From: Streptomyces sp. NBC_00568
Lineage (GTDB): Bacteria; Actinomycetota; Actinomycetes; Streptomycetales; Streptomycetaceae
Length of the DNA stretch: 64,000 nt
Assembly (NCBI RefSeq): GCF_026341855.1
Contig: NZ_JAPENW010000001.1
Coordinates: 496,001-560,000, forward strand
Reading direction: 5' to 3'
The notes beneath the pieces were generated by a model. That model did not search any database. It was not told where the DNA came from and worked only from the letters and a program-made list of their open reading frames with translations. Below, piece after piece: positions 48,678 to 57,482 of the stretch; the first letter of the stretch is position 1, and each line of letters opens with the position of its first letter. The translations under genes were made by a program, and so were the position numbers.

Positions 48678-48855
48678 GGAAGCTGATTTCTCCCGCTAAG
48701 TCCGATGATTTATCCGGGAGTTAACCTGTCGCGCGGCGTCCTCACCCGGTCCCCACAAGCACCGGGGCACCACCCACCAGGCTCGTCGCCCGGAACGTTC
48801 ACCACCGAGCGCGACGCCCTCCGGCGACGGCCTCCAAGGCCATCCCCCGGCGCGG

Positions 48856-49464
48856 CTAGTAGCTGCCGTACGTCGGCCGGCCCTCGCGCTCGTAGGTGTT
48901 GATGGCGACGCCCGCGCCGGTCGAGGTGCCACCGGCATGCCGGAACGCGGTGGGAAGGGCGCCCTCGGCGAAGAGGCGGCGGCCCGCGCCCAGCACGACG
49001 GGGAAGGTGATCAGGTGCAGGGTGTCGACCAGGTCGAGCGCGAAGAGCGACTGGGCGAGCGCGGCGCTGCCGTGGACCTGGAGCTCGCCCTCGGTGCGCT
49101 CCTTGAGAGCGGCGACCTCTTTGCCGAGGTCGCCGGTGATCACGGTCGTGTTCTCCCAGGCGGGCTCAGTCAAGGTCGAGGAGGGGACGTACTTGGGCAG
49201 GGCGTTCAGCTTGGACGCGATCGGGTCGGCCTGGTCGGTGATCTTCGGCCAGTAGCCCGCGAAGATCTCGTAGGTGCGCCTGCCCAGCAGAAAGGCGTCC
49301 ACGCGGGAGAACACGTCGGTGATGAAGCGTCCGAAGTCCTCGTCGCCGTAGGGGACGCTCCAGCCGCCCTGCTCGAAGCCGCCGCTCGGGTCCTCCTCGG
49401 GACCGCCCGGCGCCTGGTGGACTCCGTCGAGCGTGACGAAGGCGGTAACAGTGAGCTTGCCCAT
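48856..49464 (-). CDS. Dihydrofolate reductase-like (RibD C-terminal) protein
   Basis: A 202-residue single-domain reductase: GKLTVTAFVTLDGVHQAPGG at the start, then LLGRRTYEIFAGYWPKITDQ, LKERTEGELQVHGSAALAQSL and FPVVLGAGRRLFAEG. This is the stand-alone DHFR/RibD_C fold that binds NADPH. Many actinomycete copies exist with unknown substrates. Start ATG 49462-49464 behind GGAAGGAAG. Monocistronic as far as can be seen. Confidence 0.9.
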   Translation of the reverse strand: MGKLTVTAFVTLDGVHQAPGGPEEDPSGGFEQGGWSVPYGDEDFGRFITDVFSRVDAFLLGRRTYEIFAGYWPKITDQADPIASKLNALPKYVPSSTLTEPAWENTTVITGDLGKEVAALKERTEGELQVHGSAALAQSLFALDLVDTLHLITFPVVLGAGRRLFAEGALPTAFRHAGGTSTGAGVAINTYEREGRPTYGSY

Positions 49465-49621
49465 GACGGTGCCTGCTTCCTTCCGGTGGGGTCTGCTGTC
49501 ATCAGGGCAGACCCCACCGGCGCCCGCAACTCATCGGTCCCGCGACGGAGTCACCCGGCATCCGTCTCCCCGGTCCCGCCGCGAGGCTGTCCCGCTCACG
49601 ACTCCACCGCCGCGCCACGGA

Positions 49622-49649
49622 GGCACCTGGCACCTGGCACCTGGCACCC
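49622..49649. repeat. 7-bp tandem repeat (GGCACCT)
   Basis: Four copies in a row, the last ending in C, in the 210-bp gap between the AIM24 stop and the DHFR-like gene start. Period seven excludes a coding origin. Likely slippage in non-coding DNA. Confidence 0.7.
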
Positions 49650-49674
49650 GGTCGAGCGTCCGGCCTCGACCGGA

Positions 49675-50487
49675 TCACCCCGCGTCGGTCGAGAAGAGGC
49701 CGCCCGTCGGGCCCTGCTTGTCGCCGCCCTGGGCCTTTCTCAGGGCATTGGCGAGGCTCTCGATGGTGAGGGACTGGAGGATCACCCGCCCGTTGCCCTC
49801 CAGGGTGGCGAGCGACAGACCCTCGCCGCCGAAGACCGCGTTCATCATCCCCTGCCGGTTGAGGCCGCCGATGCGCTGGATGCCGTACTGGATGCCCTCC
49901 TCGAAGGCGACGACACAGCCCGTGTCGACCTCGACGCGGCCGCCGAAGTCGGCCGGGTTCAGGTCGATGAAGTTGCCCGCGCCCGCGATGATCACCGTGC
50001 CCTGCCCGGTGAACTTCTCCAGGACGAATCCCTCGCCGCCGCTTCGTCCGGTCCGGCCGCCCTGGAAGGCGATCCCGAACCGCACGGTCGACTCCGCCGC
50101 CACGAACGCGTCCTTCTCGGCGAACCACGCGCGCGTGCCGTCGAGCTCCAGAGCGCGCATCTCACCGGGCAGCACGCCGGCGAAGCCGACGGTGCCCTCG
50201 CCGCCCGTCGAGGTGAAGTACTGGAAGGCCAGGGACTCGCCCGCGAGGGCGCGCTGCCCGGCCTGCATGGCGGTGCCCACGGCCTGGCGCAGCATGCCGC
50301 CCATGCCGCCGCCACCGCCCTGCTGCTGGCCACCGCCGCCCGACGGCCCGGAGAGCCGCGTCTCCATGGTCACGTTGGTCGTCTTGAACAGGAACTTCCC
50401 CGCCTCGCAGTACACGGTCTGGCCGAGGCCCAGGGTGACCACCGCCATCTGCATGGCGTTGCCGACGATTTCTTGCTGAAGAGTCAC
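49675..50487 (-). CDS. AIM24-family protein
   Basis: A 270-residue beta-prism-like protein of the AIM24/TRAP-like family (IVGNAMQMAVVTLGLGQTVYCEAGKF, LPGEMRALELDG, FVLEKFTGQGTVIIAGAG, DTGCVVAFEEGIQY). A Gly/Gln-rich insert (GGGGQQQGGGGGMGGM) sits after the first strands. GTG 50485-50487 matches the usual family beginning; an ATG 14 codons upstream is open but looks like leader. The molecular role in bacteria is not established. Confidence 0.88.
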   Translation of the reverse strand: MTLQQEIVGNAMQMAVVTLGLGQTVYCEAGKFLFKTTNVTMETRLSGPSGGGGQQQGGGGGMGGMLRQAVGTAMQAGQRALAGESLAFQYFTSTGGEGTVGFAGVLPGEMRALELDGTRAWFAEKDAFVAAESTVRFGIAFQGGRTGRSGGEGFVLEKFTGQGTVIIAGAGNFIDLNPADFGGRVEVDTGCVVAFEEGIQYGIQRIGGLNRQGMMNAVFGGEGLSLATLEGNGRVILQSLTIESLANALRKAQGGDKQGPTGGLFSTDAG

Positions 50488-50620
50488 ACCAGGGGAACGC
50501 GGGAAGCGGAGCGAAGAGTTCCGCGCCATCGGGTGAGCCGTTGCGCCCGGTGCCGGCGTCCGGGAACGCGGTGTCCGTTCGCCGCCAGCGCCGGGCGGGT
50601 GCGACCGCTGGGATGGACAC

Positions 50621-51370
50621 ATGACTTCTCAAGGAACCATGAACGGCAAGGTGGCCCTCGTGACCGGTGGCAGCCGGGGCATCGGGGCCGCGACCGCGCT
50701 GCGCCTCGCCCGCGAGGGCGCGCACGTGGCCGTCACCTACGTGAGGGGCAAGGAGGCGGCGGAGGACGTCGTACGGGGCATCGAGGCGCTCGGGCGCAGG
50801 GGGCTCGCCCTGTGCGCGGACTCCTCGGACGCGGTGGAGGCCGGCGGGGTGGCCGACCGGGTCGTCGCGGAGTTCGGGCGGCTCGACGTGCTCGTCAACA
50901 ACGCGGGGGTGGGTGTCCTGGGCCCCTTGGACTCCCTGTCCCTGGCGGACGTCGACCGCGTGCTCGCCGTCAATGTCCGGGGGGTCTTCCTGGCCTCCCG
51001 GTCGGCCGCGCCGCACCTCGGGGACGGCGGGCGGATCATCACGATCGGCACCTGCATGACACAGCGGGTCCCCGGCCCCGGCGGGACGCTCTACGCGACG
51101 AGCAAGTCGGCGCTGATCGGGCTGACCAAGGCGCTGGCGCGGGAACTGGGCGACCGCGGGATCACCGCCAACATCGTCCATCCCGGGCCGATCGACACGG
51201 ACATGAACCCGGCGGACGGCCCGTACGCACCGGGTCAGGCCGCGATGACCGCCGTGGGCCGCTTCGGCGCCGCCGACGAGGTCGCGTCGATGGTCGCGTA
51301 CCTGGCGGGGAGCGAGGCGGGGTACGTGACGGGGGCCGAGTTCGCGGTGGACGGAGGCCACGCGGCCTAG
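50621..51370 (+). CDS. SDR-family oxidoreductase (3-oxoacyl-ACP reductase-like)
   Basis: A 249-residue short-chain dehydrogenase. The cofactor loop TGGSRGIG is at 15-22, NNAG at 93-96, and the catalytic Tyr158 and Lys162 are in LYATSKSA. At the usual Ser position, 13-14 residues before Tyr, the sequence is TIGTCMTQ, giving Thr144-Cys145, so the conventional Ser is replaced. The C-terminus (EFAVDGGHAA) is standard. The TYVRG stretch after the second strand suggests NADPH. Divergent from AIM24; substrate unknown. Confidence 0.92.
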   Translation: MTSQGTMNGKVALVTGGSRGIGAATALRLAREGAHVAVTYVRGKEAAEDVVRGIEALGRRGLALCADSSDAVEAGGVADRVVAEFGRLDVLVNNAGVGVLGPLDSLSLADVDRVLAVNVRGVFLASRSAAPHLGDGGRIITIGTCMTQRVPGPGGTLYATSKSALIGLTKALARELGDRGITANIVHPGPIDTDMNPADGPYAPGQAAMTAVGRFGAADEVASMVAYLAGSEAGYVTGAEFAVDGGHAA

Positions 51371-51530
51371 CGCGTCGGGGCCCGCCCGCCCCCTGGCGCG
51401 GGCCCCGGACGTCGAGCGCGGCCGGGTCGTCGTCGGGCCGGGCCCGGTCACTGCGCCCAGCGAGTTCGAGGCGAGGGCCGCCCGAGCCCGTCGCACGGGA
51501 CGACCGGGCGCCTACGGCCGCCCGGAGCAC

Positions 51531-51570
51531 GGCCTGTGGGACGCACCGGAATCGGTCTGTCCCACAGGCC
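51531..51570. terminator. Hairpin between convergent SDR and allantoicase genes
   Basis: GGCCTGTGGGAC and GTCCCACAGGCC are perfect 12-bp arms with a 16-base loop. It lies 160 bp past the SDR stop and about 60 bp past the allantoicase stop, so it could serve both. Confidence 0.6.
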
Positions 51571-51586
51571 CGCGGCCCGTGGATCC

Positions 51587-51621
51587 GGCCCCGGCGCCGC
51601 GCCGGCAGCGGAGCCGGGGCC
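51587..51621 (-). terminator. Second hairpin, directly after allantoicase
   Basis: GGCCCCGGC and GCCGGGGCC, 9-bp perfect arms, start eight bases beyond the allantoicase stop codon on the minus strand. Together with the hairpin at 51531-51570 it forms a double terminator. Confidence 0.55.
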
Positions 51622-51628
51622 GGGAGGC

Positions 51629-52759
51629 TCAGCCGCCGAGCTCCTGGTGGCGCGCCACCAGGCGTGCCGCGCCCTCCTCCGTCAGGGAGCCGAACAGGCG
51701 CAGGCGGGAGATGCCGCCGTCCGGGAAGATGTCCACGCGCGCGTGGGTGCCGACGACGGGTGCGGCCAGGGTGAAGCGGTGGTTGGTGTCGGGCTGGAGG
51801 CGGGTGCGGGGCAGGACCTCGGTCCACTCCCCCGCGTCGCCGTTCCTCACCGAGACCGAGGCCCATCCGGCGCTGTTGCCCTTCAGGTACGCCGTGTCGA
51901 TCTCGAGGACACGGATCTCGGACTGGGCGACGAGCCGGTAGCGGATCCAGTCGTTGCCGTTGTCGCGACGGCGGCGTGTCTCCCAGCCGTCGTCCATCTT
52001 GCGGGAGCGGCCCGGCTGGATGGTGTTGGTGGCGGGCGAGTAGAAGAGGTTGGAGGCGTCCTCCGCCTGTCCGCCGTTCTCCAGGGCGACCACGTCGAAG
52101 GTGCCGAGGGCGGACAGCCAGCGCGGGTCGGGCACGACCTCGCCGTACACACGCAGCCGTGCGATGCCCCCGTCGGGGTGCTGGTTGACGCGCAGGTGCG
52201 TGAAGCGCTGTTCGACGGAGACGGCGAATCCGTTGGCCGCGTGACCGCCGACCGCGGTGCGCGGTACGAGGGTCGTCCACTTCACGTCGTCCGCGAGGAG
52301 TTCCTCCGGGGAGGGCGAACCGGGCACCGACGCGCCCTCGACCGACACCGCCTGCGGGTAGTTGCCGCGGAAGTGGGCCGTGTCGACCACGATCCCCCGG
52401 ATCACGCCGGGGGCGCCGAGGCGCACCAGGGCCCAGTCGTGGTCCTCGGCGGTCGGCCACGGGTGCTCGGCCGAGGCGCCGCGGCGCCGCCGGGTCTCCC
52501 AGCCGTCCATGATCTTGCCCTTGTGGCCGAAGTGCTCGGGGTCGAACTCGGCGGGCCCGGGGACGAGGAGGTTCTCGCGCTGGGCGAAGAACTCGTCGTT
52601 GGCGGCCACGACCCCGGCGCCGAGCTGCCGGTCGGCGAGGTCGGCGTACTGGGTGAAGGGGAAGTCGGCGGTGCGGTAGTCCGCGTACGGGTCGCCGCCT
52701 CCGTAGGGGTTCGCGTCTCCGGTGAAGGTGGCCAGAACGGTTGGGCGCTGCGCCGTCAC
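51629..52759 (-). CDS. alc: Allantoicase
   Basis: A 376-residue allantoate amidinohydrolase that releases urea and ureidoglycolate. The protein consists of two homologous jelly-roll repeats. Each has the same core: GKIMDGWETRRRRG near residue 85 and RKMDDGWETRRRRD near 255, each followed by a DTAHFRGNYP / DTAYLKGNSAG strand. GTG 52757-52759 is the only reasonable start. It is downstream of allantoinase in the same direction with a 161-bp repeat-bearing gap, and upstream of a double terminator. Cytoplasmic; the pathway leads to glyoxylate. Confidence 0.95.
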   Translation of the reverse strand: MTAQRPTVLATFTGDANPYGGGDPYADYRTADFPFTQYADLADRQLGAGVVAANDEFFAQRENLLVPGPAEFDPEHFGHKGKIMDGWETRRRRGASAEHPWPTAEDHDWALVRLGAPGVIRGIVVDTAHFRGNYPQAVSVEGASVPGSPSPEELLADDVKWTTLVPRTAVGGHAANGFAVSVEQRFTHLRVNQHPDGGIARLRVYGEVVPDPRWLSALGTFDVVALENGGQAEDASNLFYSPATNTIQPGRSRKMDDGWETRRRRDNGNDWIRYRLVAQSEIRVLEIDTAYLKGNSAGWASVSVRNGDAGEWTEVLPRTRLQPDTNHRFTLAAPVVGTHARVDIFPDGGISRLRLFGSLTEEGAARLVARHQELGG

Positions 52760-52839
52760 GATGATCGATCTGCCTTTCGGGGTCGGCCGTTGCGGGTGCG
52801 GATGCGGTGCGGGTGCCGGAGTGCGGTGCGGCGGTCGGT

Positions 52840-52920
52840 GGTGCGGATCAGTGGGGTGGTGCGGATCAGTGGTGGGCCGGTGATGGTGATCGGTGAGGGG
52901 GTCGGGTAATCGGTGAGGGG
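52840..52920. repeat. Short tandem repeats between allB and alc
   Basis: GGTGCGGATCAGT occurs at 52840 and 52858 (period 18), and ATCGGTGAGGGG twice with period 20 just before the allantoinase stop. The whole gap is G-rich on the plus strand. It may slow or attenuate the transcript between the two genes; no reading frame. Confidence 0.55.
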
Positions 52921-54261
52921 TTACGGGTGGCGGGTGAGGAGGTGGCCGGCGGGCTCGGCGAACCGGCCCTCGGCGACGATGCGTTCGCCGCGCAGCCAGG
53001 TCGACTTCACGACGCCGGTGAGGGTCCTGCCTGCGTAGGCCGTCACCCGGTTGCGGTGCTGGAGTGCGGCGGGATCGACGGTGAAGGTCTCGTCGGGGGC
53101 GAGCACCGCGAAGTCGGCGTCGCGGCCCGCCTCGATCGCGCCCTTGCGGTCGCCGAGGCCGACCAGTTCGGCCGTGCGGGTGGACATCCAGCGGACCACG
53201 TCCTCCAGGCCGTGGCCGCGCGCCCGGGCCTCGGTCCAGACGGCGGACAGGCTCAGCTGAAGGCCGGAGATGCCGCCCCACGCGGTCGCGAAGTCGTCCG
53301 TCTTGAGGTCGGCGGTCGACGGCGAGTGGTCGGTGACCACGCAGTCGATCGTGCCGTCGGCCAGCGCCTGCCACAGCAGGTCCTGGTTGGCGGCCTCGCG
53401 GATGGGCGGGCAGCACTTGAACTCGCTGGCGCCGTCCGGGACTTCCTCGGCGGTCAGGGTGAGGTAGTGCGGGCAGGTCTCCACCGTGAGCCGGACGCCC
53501 TCGGCCTTCGCGGCGGCGATCAGCGGGAGCGCGTCGCTCGACGAGAGGTGCAGCACGTGCACGCGCGCGTCGAGGCGCTTGGCCTGCGCGATGAGACTGG
53601 CGACGGCCGTGTCCTCGGCGTCACGGGGGCGCGAGGCGAGGAAGTCGGCGTACCTCCGGCCGCCCTTCTGCGGGGCGGACGCCAGGTGGTGCGGGTCCTC
53701 GGCGTGCACGATCAGCAGGCCGCCGAAGCCGGCGATCTCGGCGAGGGACCGGGCGAGCTGGTCCTGGTCCAGTTCGGGGAACTCGTCGACGCCGGAGGGC
53801 GACAGGAACGCCTTGAAGCCGAAGACTCCGGCATCGTGCAGGGGCCGCAGATCCTTGACGTTGCCGGGGAGCGCGCCGCCCCAGAAGCCGACGTCGATGT
53901 GCGCCTTGGAGCGGGCGACGTCCTTCTTGGTACGGAGGTTGCCGACCGTCGTCGTCGGCGGGAGGGAGTTGAGCGGCATGTCGATCAGGGTGGTGATGCC
54001 GCCGGCGGCCGCGGCGCGCGTCGCCGTCCAGAAGCCCTCCCACTCGGTGCGTCCCGGGTCGTTCACATGGACGTGGGTGTCGACGAGTCCGGGCAGCAGG
54101 ACGTCGTCGCCGAAGTCCTCGAACCGGGCATCGGGCGGCACCTCGGCGTCGTGCGGCAGCACGGCCGTGATCTTCCCCTGGGCGACCGCGACCGAAGCGG
54201 CGCGCGTCCCTTCGGGAGTGATGACGCGCGTCGAGCGCAGCACCAGTTCGACGTCGGACAC
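52921..54261 (-). CDS. allB: Allantoinase
   Basis: A 446-residue cyclic amidohydrolase that converts allantoin to allantoate. Metal-site residues: His63 and His65 ([10 protein letters not shown]), carboxylated Lys150 ([10 protein letters not shown]), His186 (IVHAEDPHH), His near 238 (VLHLSSS) and Asp311 (VVTDHSPS). GTG 54259-54261 follows AGAGAGGGGTCCGG. It leads to allantoicase. Its promoter faces the IclR gene across 336 bp that contain three operator-like sites, one of them (54310-54341) close to its start. Confidence 0.95.
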   Translation of the reverse strand: MSDVELVLRSTRVITPEGTRAASVAVAQGKITAVLPHDAEVPPDARFEDFGDDVLLPGLVDTHVHVNDPGRTEWEGFWTATRAAAAGGITTLIDMPLNSLPPTTTVGNLRTKKDVARSKAHIDVGFWGGALPGNVKDLRPLHDAGVFGFKAFLSPSGVDEFPELDQDQLARSLAEIAGFGGLLIVHAEDPHHLASAPQKGGRRYADFLASRPRDAEDTAVASLIAQAKRLDARVHVLHLSSSDALPLIAAAKAEGVRLTVETCPHYLTLTAEEVPDGASEFKCCPPIREAANQDLLWQALADGTIDCVVTDHSPSTADLKTDDFATAWGGISGLQLSLSAVWTEARARGHGLEDVVRWMSTRTAELVGLGDRKGAIEAGRDADFAVLAPDETFTVDPAALQHRNRVTAYAGRTLTGVVKSTWLRGERIVAEGRFAEPAGHLLTRHP

Positions 54262-54309
54262 CCGGACCCCTCTCTCTGCCGCCGTTGAATCCCGCTGCCG
54301 CCGGTTTAC

Positions 54310-54341
54310 TTCCACGAAACGAAATTCAACGTTCTGTTGAA
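54310..54341 (-). promoter_or_regulatory. Operator region at the allantoinase promoter
   Basis: TTCCACGAAACGAAA (54310-54324) matches the TTCC-N7-RGAA operator with one mismatch. Next to it lies the perfect inverted repeat TTCAAC-GTTCT-GTTGAA (54325-54341). On the minus strand a TTGAAT precedes the site and TAAACC follows, similar to the arrangement at the malate synthase promoter but two bases shorter. This is about 50-80 bp upstream of the allantoinase GTG. Confidence 0.55.
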
Positions 54342-54417
54342 GGAGTCTTCACTCCGGCCCTCGCGTCGTCAAGGGTTCACTCCTCCACTCTGCCCCCGAC
54401 CTGCTCCGCTCTGGATG

Positions 54418-54454
54418 TTTCCACAAAGCGGAAGTATGGTTCCGACAAGCAGAA
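54418..54454 (+). promoter_or_regulatory. Tandem TTCC-N7-RGAA operators upstream of the IclR gene
   Basis: TTCCACAAAGCGGAA (54419-54433) and TTCCGACAAGCAGAA (54440-54454), exactly 21 bp apart. The same pair with the same spacing is at the malate synthase promoter (60682 and 60703). A TGGATG / TATGGT pair with a 17-bp spacer (54412-54440) could be the promoter they cover. The 336-bp gap otherwise holds no gene. Confidence 0.65.
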
Positions 54455-54597
54455 TGTGGCTCCGCACAACCGGGGAGTCGACCGACTGCCGGGTAGGCTG
54501 CGTCTCTGCCTGCCCGCCACCCGCCACCACCCCGCTCGAGACGCTTCGGGTCACCCTCTCGATCCGCTCGATTCTGCGCCCCGAAAGGACCGCCGCC

Positions 54598-55401
54598 GTG
54601 CCGCCGTCCAGCGCCAGCACCACCGACGCCAAATCGTCCGCTCCCAGTGGCGGTGTCCAGTCCCTCGAGCGCGCCTTCGATCTGCTGGAGCGTATGGCGG
54701 ACGCCGGGGGCGAGGTCGGCCTGAGCGAGCTCTCCGCGAGCAGCGGGCTGCCGCTGCCCACCATTCACCGGCTGATGCGCACCCTGGTGGCCTGCGGATA
54801 CGTACGCCAGCAGACCAACCGCAGGTACGCGCTCGGCCCCCGTCTCATCCGCCTCGGCGAGTCCGCCTCCCGGCTGCTCGGCACCTGGGCCCGCCCCTAC
54901 CTGGCGCGCCTGGTCGAGGAGACCGGGGAGACCGCGAACATGGCGCTGCTCGACGGGGACGAGATCGTCTACGTCGCCCAGGTCCCGTCCAAGCACTCCA
55001 TGCGCATGTTCACCGAGGTGGGCCGCCGGGTGCTGCCGCACTCCACGGGCGTCGGCAAGGCGCTGCTGGCCCACACCCCGGACGCCGAGGTGCGCGCGCT
55101 GCTCTCGCGAACCGGGATGCCCGCCGCGACGGAGAAGACGATCACCACGCCGGACGGCTTCCTCGCCGCGCTCGAAGAGGTACGCCGGGCCGGCTACGCG
55201 GTGGACGACAACGAGCAGGAGATCGGCGTCCGCTGCCTGGCCGTCTCCGTGCCCGACTCCCCGACCGCCGCCGCGATCTCGATCTCCGGTCCGGCCGGCC
55301 GGGTCACCGAGGCCGCCACCGACAAGATCGTGCCGGTCCTCCAGCAGGTCGCGGCCGAGCTGTCGGAGGCCCTGGCCAGCTCGGGCCCCGGCGCCGCCTG
55401 A
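54598..55401 (+). CDS. IclR-family regulator, AllR-like
   Basis: A 267-residue regulator. A disordered Ser/Thr-rich start precedes the winged helix-turn-helix (about 22-85: SLERAFDLLERMADAGGEV, LPLPTIHRLMRTLVACGYV) and an IclR effector domain (95-255: NMALLDGDEIVYVAQVPSKH, VLPHSTGVGKALLAH, GIRCLAV-like IGVRCLAVSVPDS). GTG 54598 has AAAGGA nine bases upstream. It is divergent from allantoinase and allantoicase. An IclR-type AllR repressor of allantoin genes is known in Streptomyces coelicolor, and this is probably its counterpart, responding to a purine breakdown product such as allantoate or glyoxylate (inference). Confidence 0.9.
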   Translation: MPPSSASTTDAKSSAPSGGVQSLERAFDLLERMADAGGEVGLSELSASSGLPLPTIHRLMRTLVACGYVRQQTNRRYALGPRLIRLGESASRLLGTWARPYLARLVEETGETANMALLDGDEIVYVAQVPSKHSMRMFTEVGRRVLPHSTGVGKALLAHTPDAEVRALLSRTGMPAATEKTITTPDGFLAALEEVRRAGYAVDDNEQEIGVRCLAVSVPDSPTAAAISISGPAGRVTEAATDKIVPVLQQVAAELSEALASSGPGAA

Positions 55402-55445
55402 CCGGGGCACCACCCCGGCCCGGCACGCGACGGTCCCGGCCCGGC

Positions 55446-56132
55446 TCAGTCCGACCCGGCCGCTCCGACGCGCTCCCCCAGGCGCCCGTCCGCCATCTCC
55501 CGCACCGCGTCCGCCTCGCCGAGGTGGGCGCGGTCGTGCGTCACGAGGACGGTCGCCGTGCCGCGTTCACGGGTGAGCCGGACCAGCAGGTCGAGCACGG
55601 CCGTGCCCCGTTCGTGGTCGAGGGCGCTGGTCGGTTCGTCGACGAGGAGCACGGACGGCTCGTTGACCAGCGCGCGGGCGATGTTCACCCGCTGGCGCTG
55701 ACCGCCGGAGAGCTGGTGGGGACGCCGGTGCGCCAGCTCTTCGAGTCCGACCGCGGCAAGCAGCTCCCGCGCTCGTTCGGCCACTTGGCGCCTTCCGTCC
55801 AGGTGGCCCATCACCTGGAGCTGCTCCAGCGCGGTCAGTGAAGGCAGCAGGTTCGGCTGCTGGAACACGATCCCGATCGCGCGCCGCCGCAGGACGGCCC
55901 GTTCGGCGCGGGTCAGCGCCCCCGTCTCCGTACCCCCGACGAGGACGCGGCCCCGGTCCGGGGTGACCAGGGTCGCCGCGACCGCGAGGAGGCTGGACTT
56001 GCCGGATCCCGAGGGGCCGACGACGGCCGTCATGGTTCCGGCCGGAACCAGGAGACCGACGCCGTCCAGAGCGGTCAGGCGGCCGTCGCCGTCCGGGTAG
56101 GTGAGGGTGATGTCGTCGAGCGTCAGGCTCAT
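55446..56132 (-). CDS. ABC transporter ATPase (LolD/MacB type)
   Basis: A 228-residue ATPase: Walker [11 protein letters not shown]-loop IVFQQPNLLPSLTALEQ, signature LSGGQRQRVNIARA, Walker [13 protein letters not shown], switch His in VLVTHDRAHL. It pairs with the FtsX-like permease gene 90 bp upstream on the same strand. In Gram-positive bacteria such pairs are mechanotransmission exporters or resistance pumps. The cognate two-component system lies divergently at 57483-59362. Confidence 0.93.
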   Translation of the reverse strand: MSLTLDDITLTYPDGDGRLTALDGVGLLVPAGTMTAVVGPSGSGKSSLLAVAATLVTPDRGRVLVGGTETGALTRAERAVLRRRAIGIVFQQPNLLPSLTALEQLQVMGHLDGRRQVAERARELLAAVGLEELAHRRPHQLSGGQRQRVNIARALVNEPSVLLVDEPTSALDHERGTAVLDLLVRLTRERGTATVLVTHDRAHLGEADAVREMADGRLGERVGAAGSD

Positions 56133-56222
56133 GGGGCACTCTCTCGTGGGTCGGTCCGGCGCTTCTGGGCGCCAGCGTCGGGCGCGCTTCCGTGCCGTGC
56201 GTCGCGCGCGGTCACCGCGCTG

Positions 56223-57260
56223 TCATCGGGCGCTTCCCAGCGCGGTCAGCGGGTCGACGGCGGTGATCCGCCGGACGGACAGGCCCGCGCCGAGCGCCCC
56301 GAGGACGGTGATCACGGCGGCGGGTCCGAGCACGGTCGGCCCGTCCAGCGCGAACGGCACGTCGCCGCCCCGCACCAGCGCTCCGGCTCCGGCGGCGAGC
56401 CCGGTGCCGAGCAGCGTGCCTCCGGTGAGCATCAGCACCACCTGGCCGAGCGCGTCCCGCAGCAGGTACGGCGTGGAGGCGCCCAGCGCCTTCAGGACGG
56501 CGATGTCGGGCGACCGCTGGATCGTCCAGACCGTGAAGAACGCTCCTATGACGAGCGCCGAGATGGCGAAGAGGAAGCCGCGCATGAGCTGGAGCGAGCC
56601 GTTCTCGGCCCGGTAGGAGCCGATCGCGGTGAGGGCGTCGTCCCTGGTGAGGGTCCTCGTGCCCGCGGCGCGGTCGGCCGCCGCCAGGTCGGCGCCGTCG
56701 GTCCGCAGGGCCACCACGGTCGCCGGACCGGAGAGGTCGGTCCACACCACGGGGGTGTGGCTGTACGCGGCACGGCCCTCGACGGCCGCGACCGTCCGCT
56801 CGGTGCCGCCGAGCCGCACCCGGTCCCCCGCCGCGACCCCGAGCTCGGCGGCGGCCTTCTCCGAGAGCACGACCCGGCCGGGGGCGACCCCGGCCGGGGC
56901 GATCCCGGAGTGCGGCCGTACGGCGAAGGAGGACACCGCGGCCGTACGGTTCCCGGCGCCCGCGTTCAGGGTGCGGATGCCGATCGGCTCGGCCGAGGTG
57001 ACGCCCGGCCTGTCGGCCCAGATCCGCCACGCGTGGGCGGGAACCGTCGAGCCGGTGAACGACACCGACTGCCCCGCGGGCGGCGCGGCGAAGGCGAGGT
57101 GGTCGGCGGGCAACCCGGTGACCGCCGAGGTGTTCTCCTCGGCGAGCCCGGCGGTCAGCCCGGACAGCAGCCCCACGAGCAGGGTGATCAGTACGACCAC
57201 GGCCCCCATGAGGGTGAACCGCCCCTTGGCGAACCGTAGGTCTCTCCATGCGACGAACAT
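56223..57260 (-). CDS. FtsX/MacB-like ABC transporter permease
   Basis: A 345-residue membrane protein with the FtsX layout. One helix near the N-terminus (FTLMGAVVVLITLLVGLLSG) is followed by an extracytoplasmic domain (about 45-225) and three C-terminal helices (FLFAISALVIGAFFTVW, QVVLMLTGGTLLGTGL, TVLGPAAVITVLGALGAG). The short loop IQRSPDIAVLKALGAS is the usual ATPase-coupling segment. ATG 57258-57260 behind GGGTGGAG. Cotranscribed with the ATPase gene; a palindrome at 57430-57445 upstream is the likely control site. Confidence 0.9.
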   Translation of the reverse strand: MFVAWRDLRFAKGRFTLMGAVVVLITLLVGLLSGLTAGLAEENTSAVTGLPADHLAFAAPPAGQSVSFTGSTVPAHAWRIWADRPGVTSAEPIGIRTLNAGAGNRTAAVSSFAVRPHSGIAPAGVAPGRVVLSEKAAAELGVAAGDRVRLGGTERTVAAVEGRAAYSHTPVVWTDLSGPATVVALRTDGADLAAADRAAGTRTLTRDDALTAIGSYRAENGSLQLMRGFLFAISALVIGAFFTVWTIQRSPDIAVLKALGASTPYLLRDALGQVVLMLTGGTLLGTGLAAGAGALVRGGDVPFALDGPTVLGPAAVITVLGALGAGLSVRRITAVDPLTALGSAR

Positions 57261-57429
57261 GGCTCCACCCTGCGGTCCGGACCGGGCCCGGGGCATCGCG
57301 CCGCGGCATGGTTCACCCGCGTCGAAAGGGGGTGTCCCCGTCACTGGGAGGCGGACCGGCCGGCATCGGAGGAACGGTCGCTCACGGACGGGGGAGGGAG
57401 GCCGCGGGGACGAAGGGGGCAGTCCGCTT

Positions 57430-57445
57430 TCAACCTTTCGGTTGA
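57430..57445. promoter_or_regulatory. TCAACC-TTTC-GGTTGA palindrome, candidate operator
   Basis: Perfect 6-bp arms around TTTC in the 222-bp gap between the exporter genes and the two-component genes. A TTGACC that could be a plus-strand -35 box overlaps its right arm. The regulator encoded at 58730-59362 is the natural candidate to bind here. Confidence 0.6.
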
Positions 57446-57482
57446 CCGGGTCCCGCCCGGACCCGCCTACCCTGGAACGACC

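Noticed and set aside
51531..51621. Attachment site or mobile element end near allantoicase
   Set aside because: The two inverted repeats have normal terminator geometry between convergent genes, and no integrase or tRNA is near.
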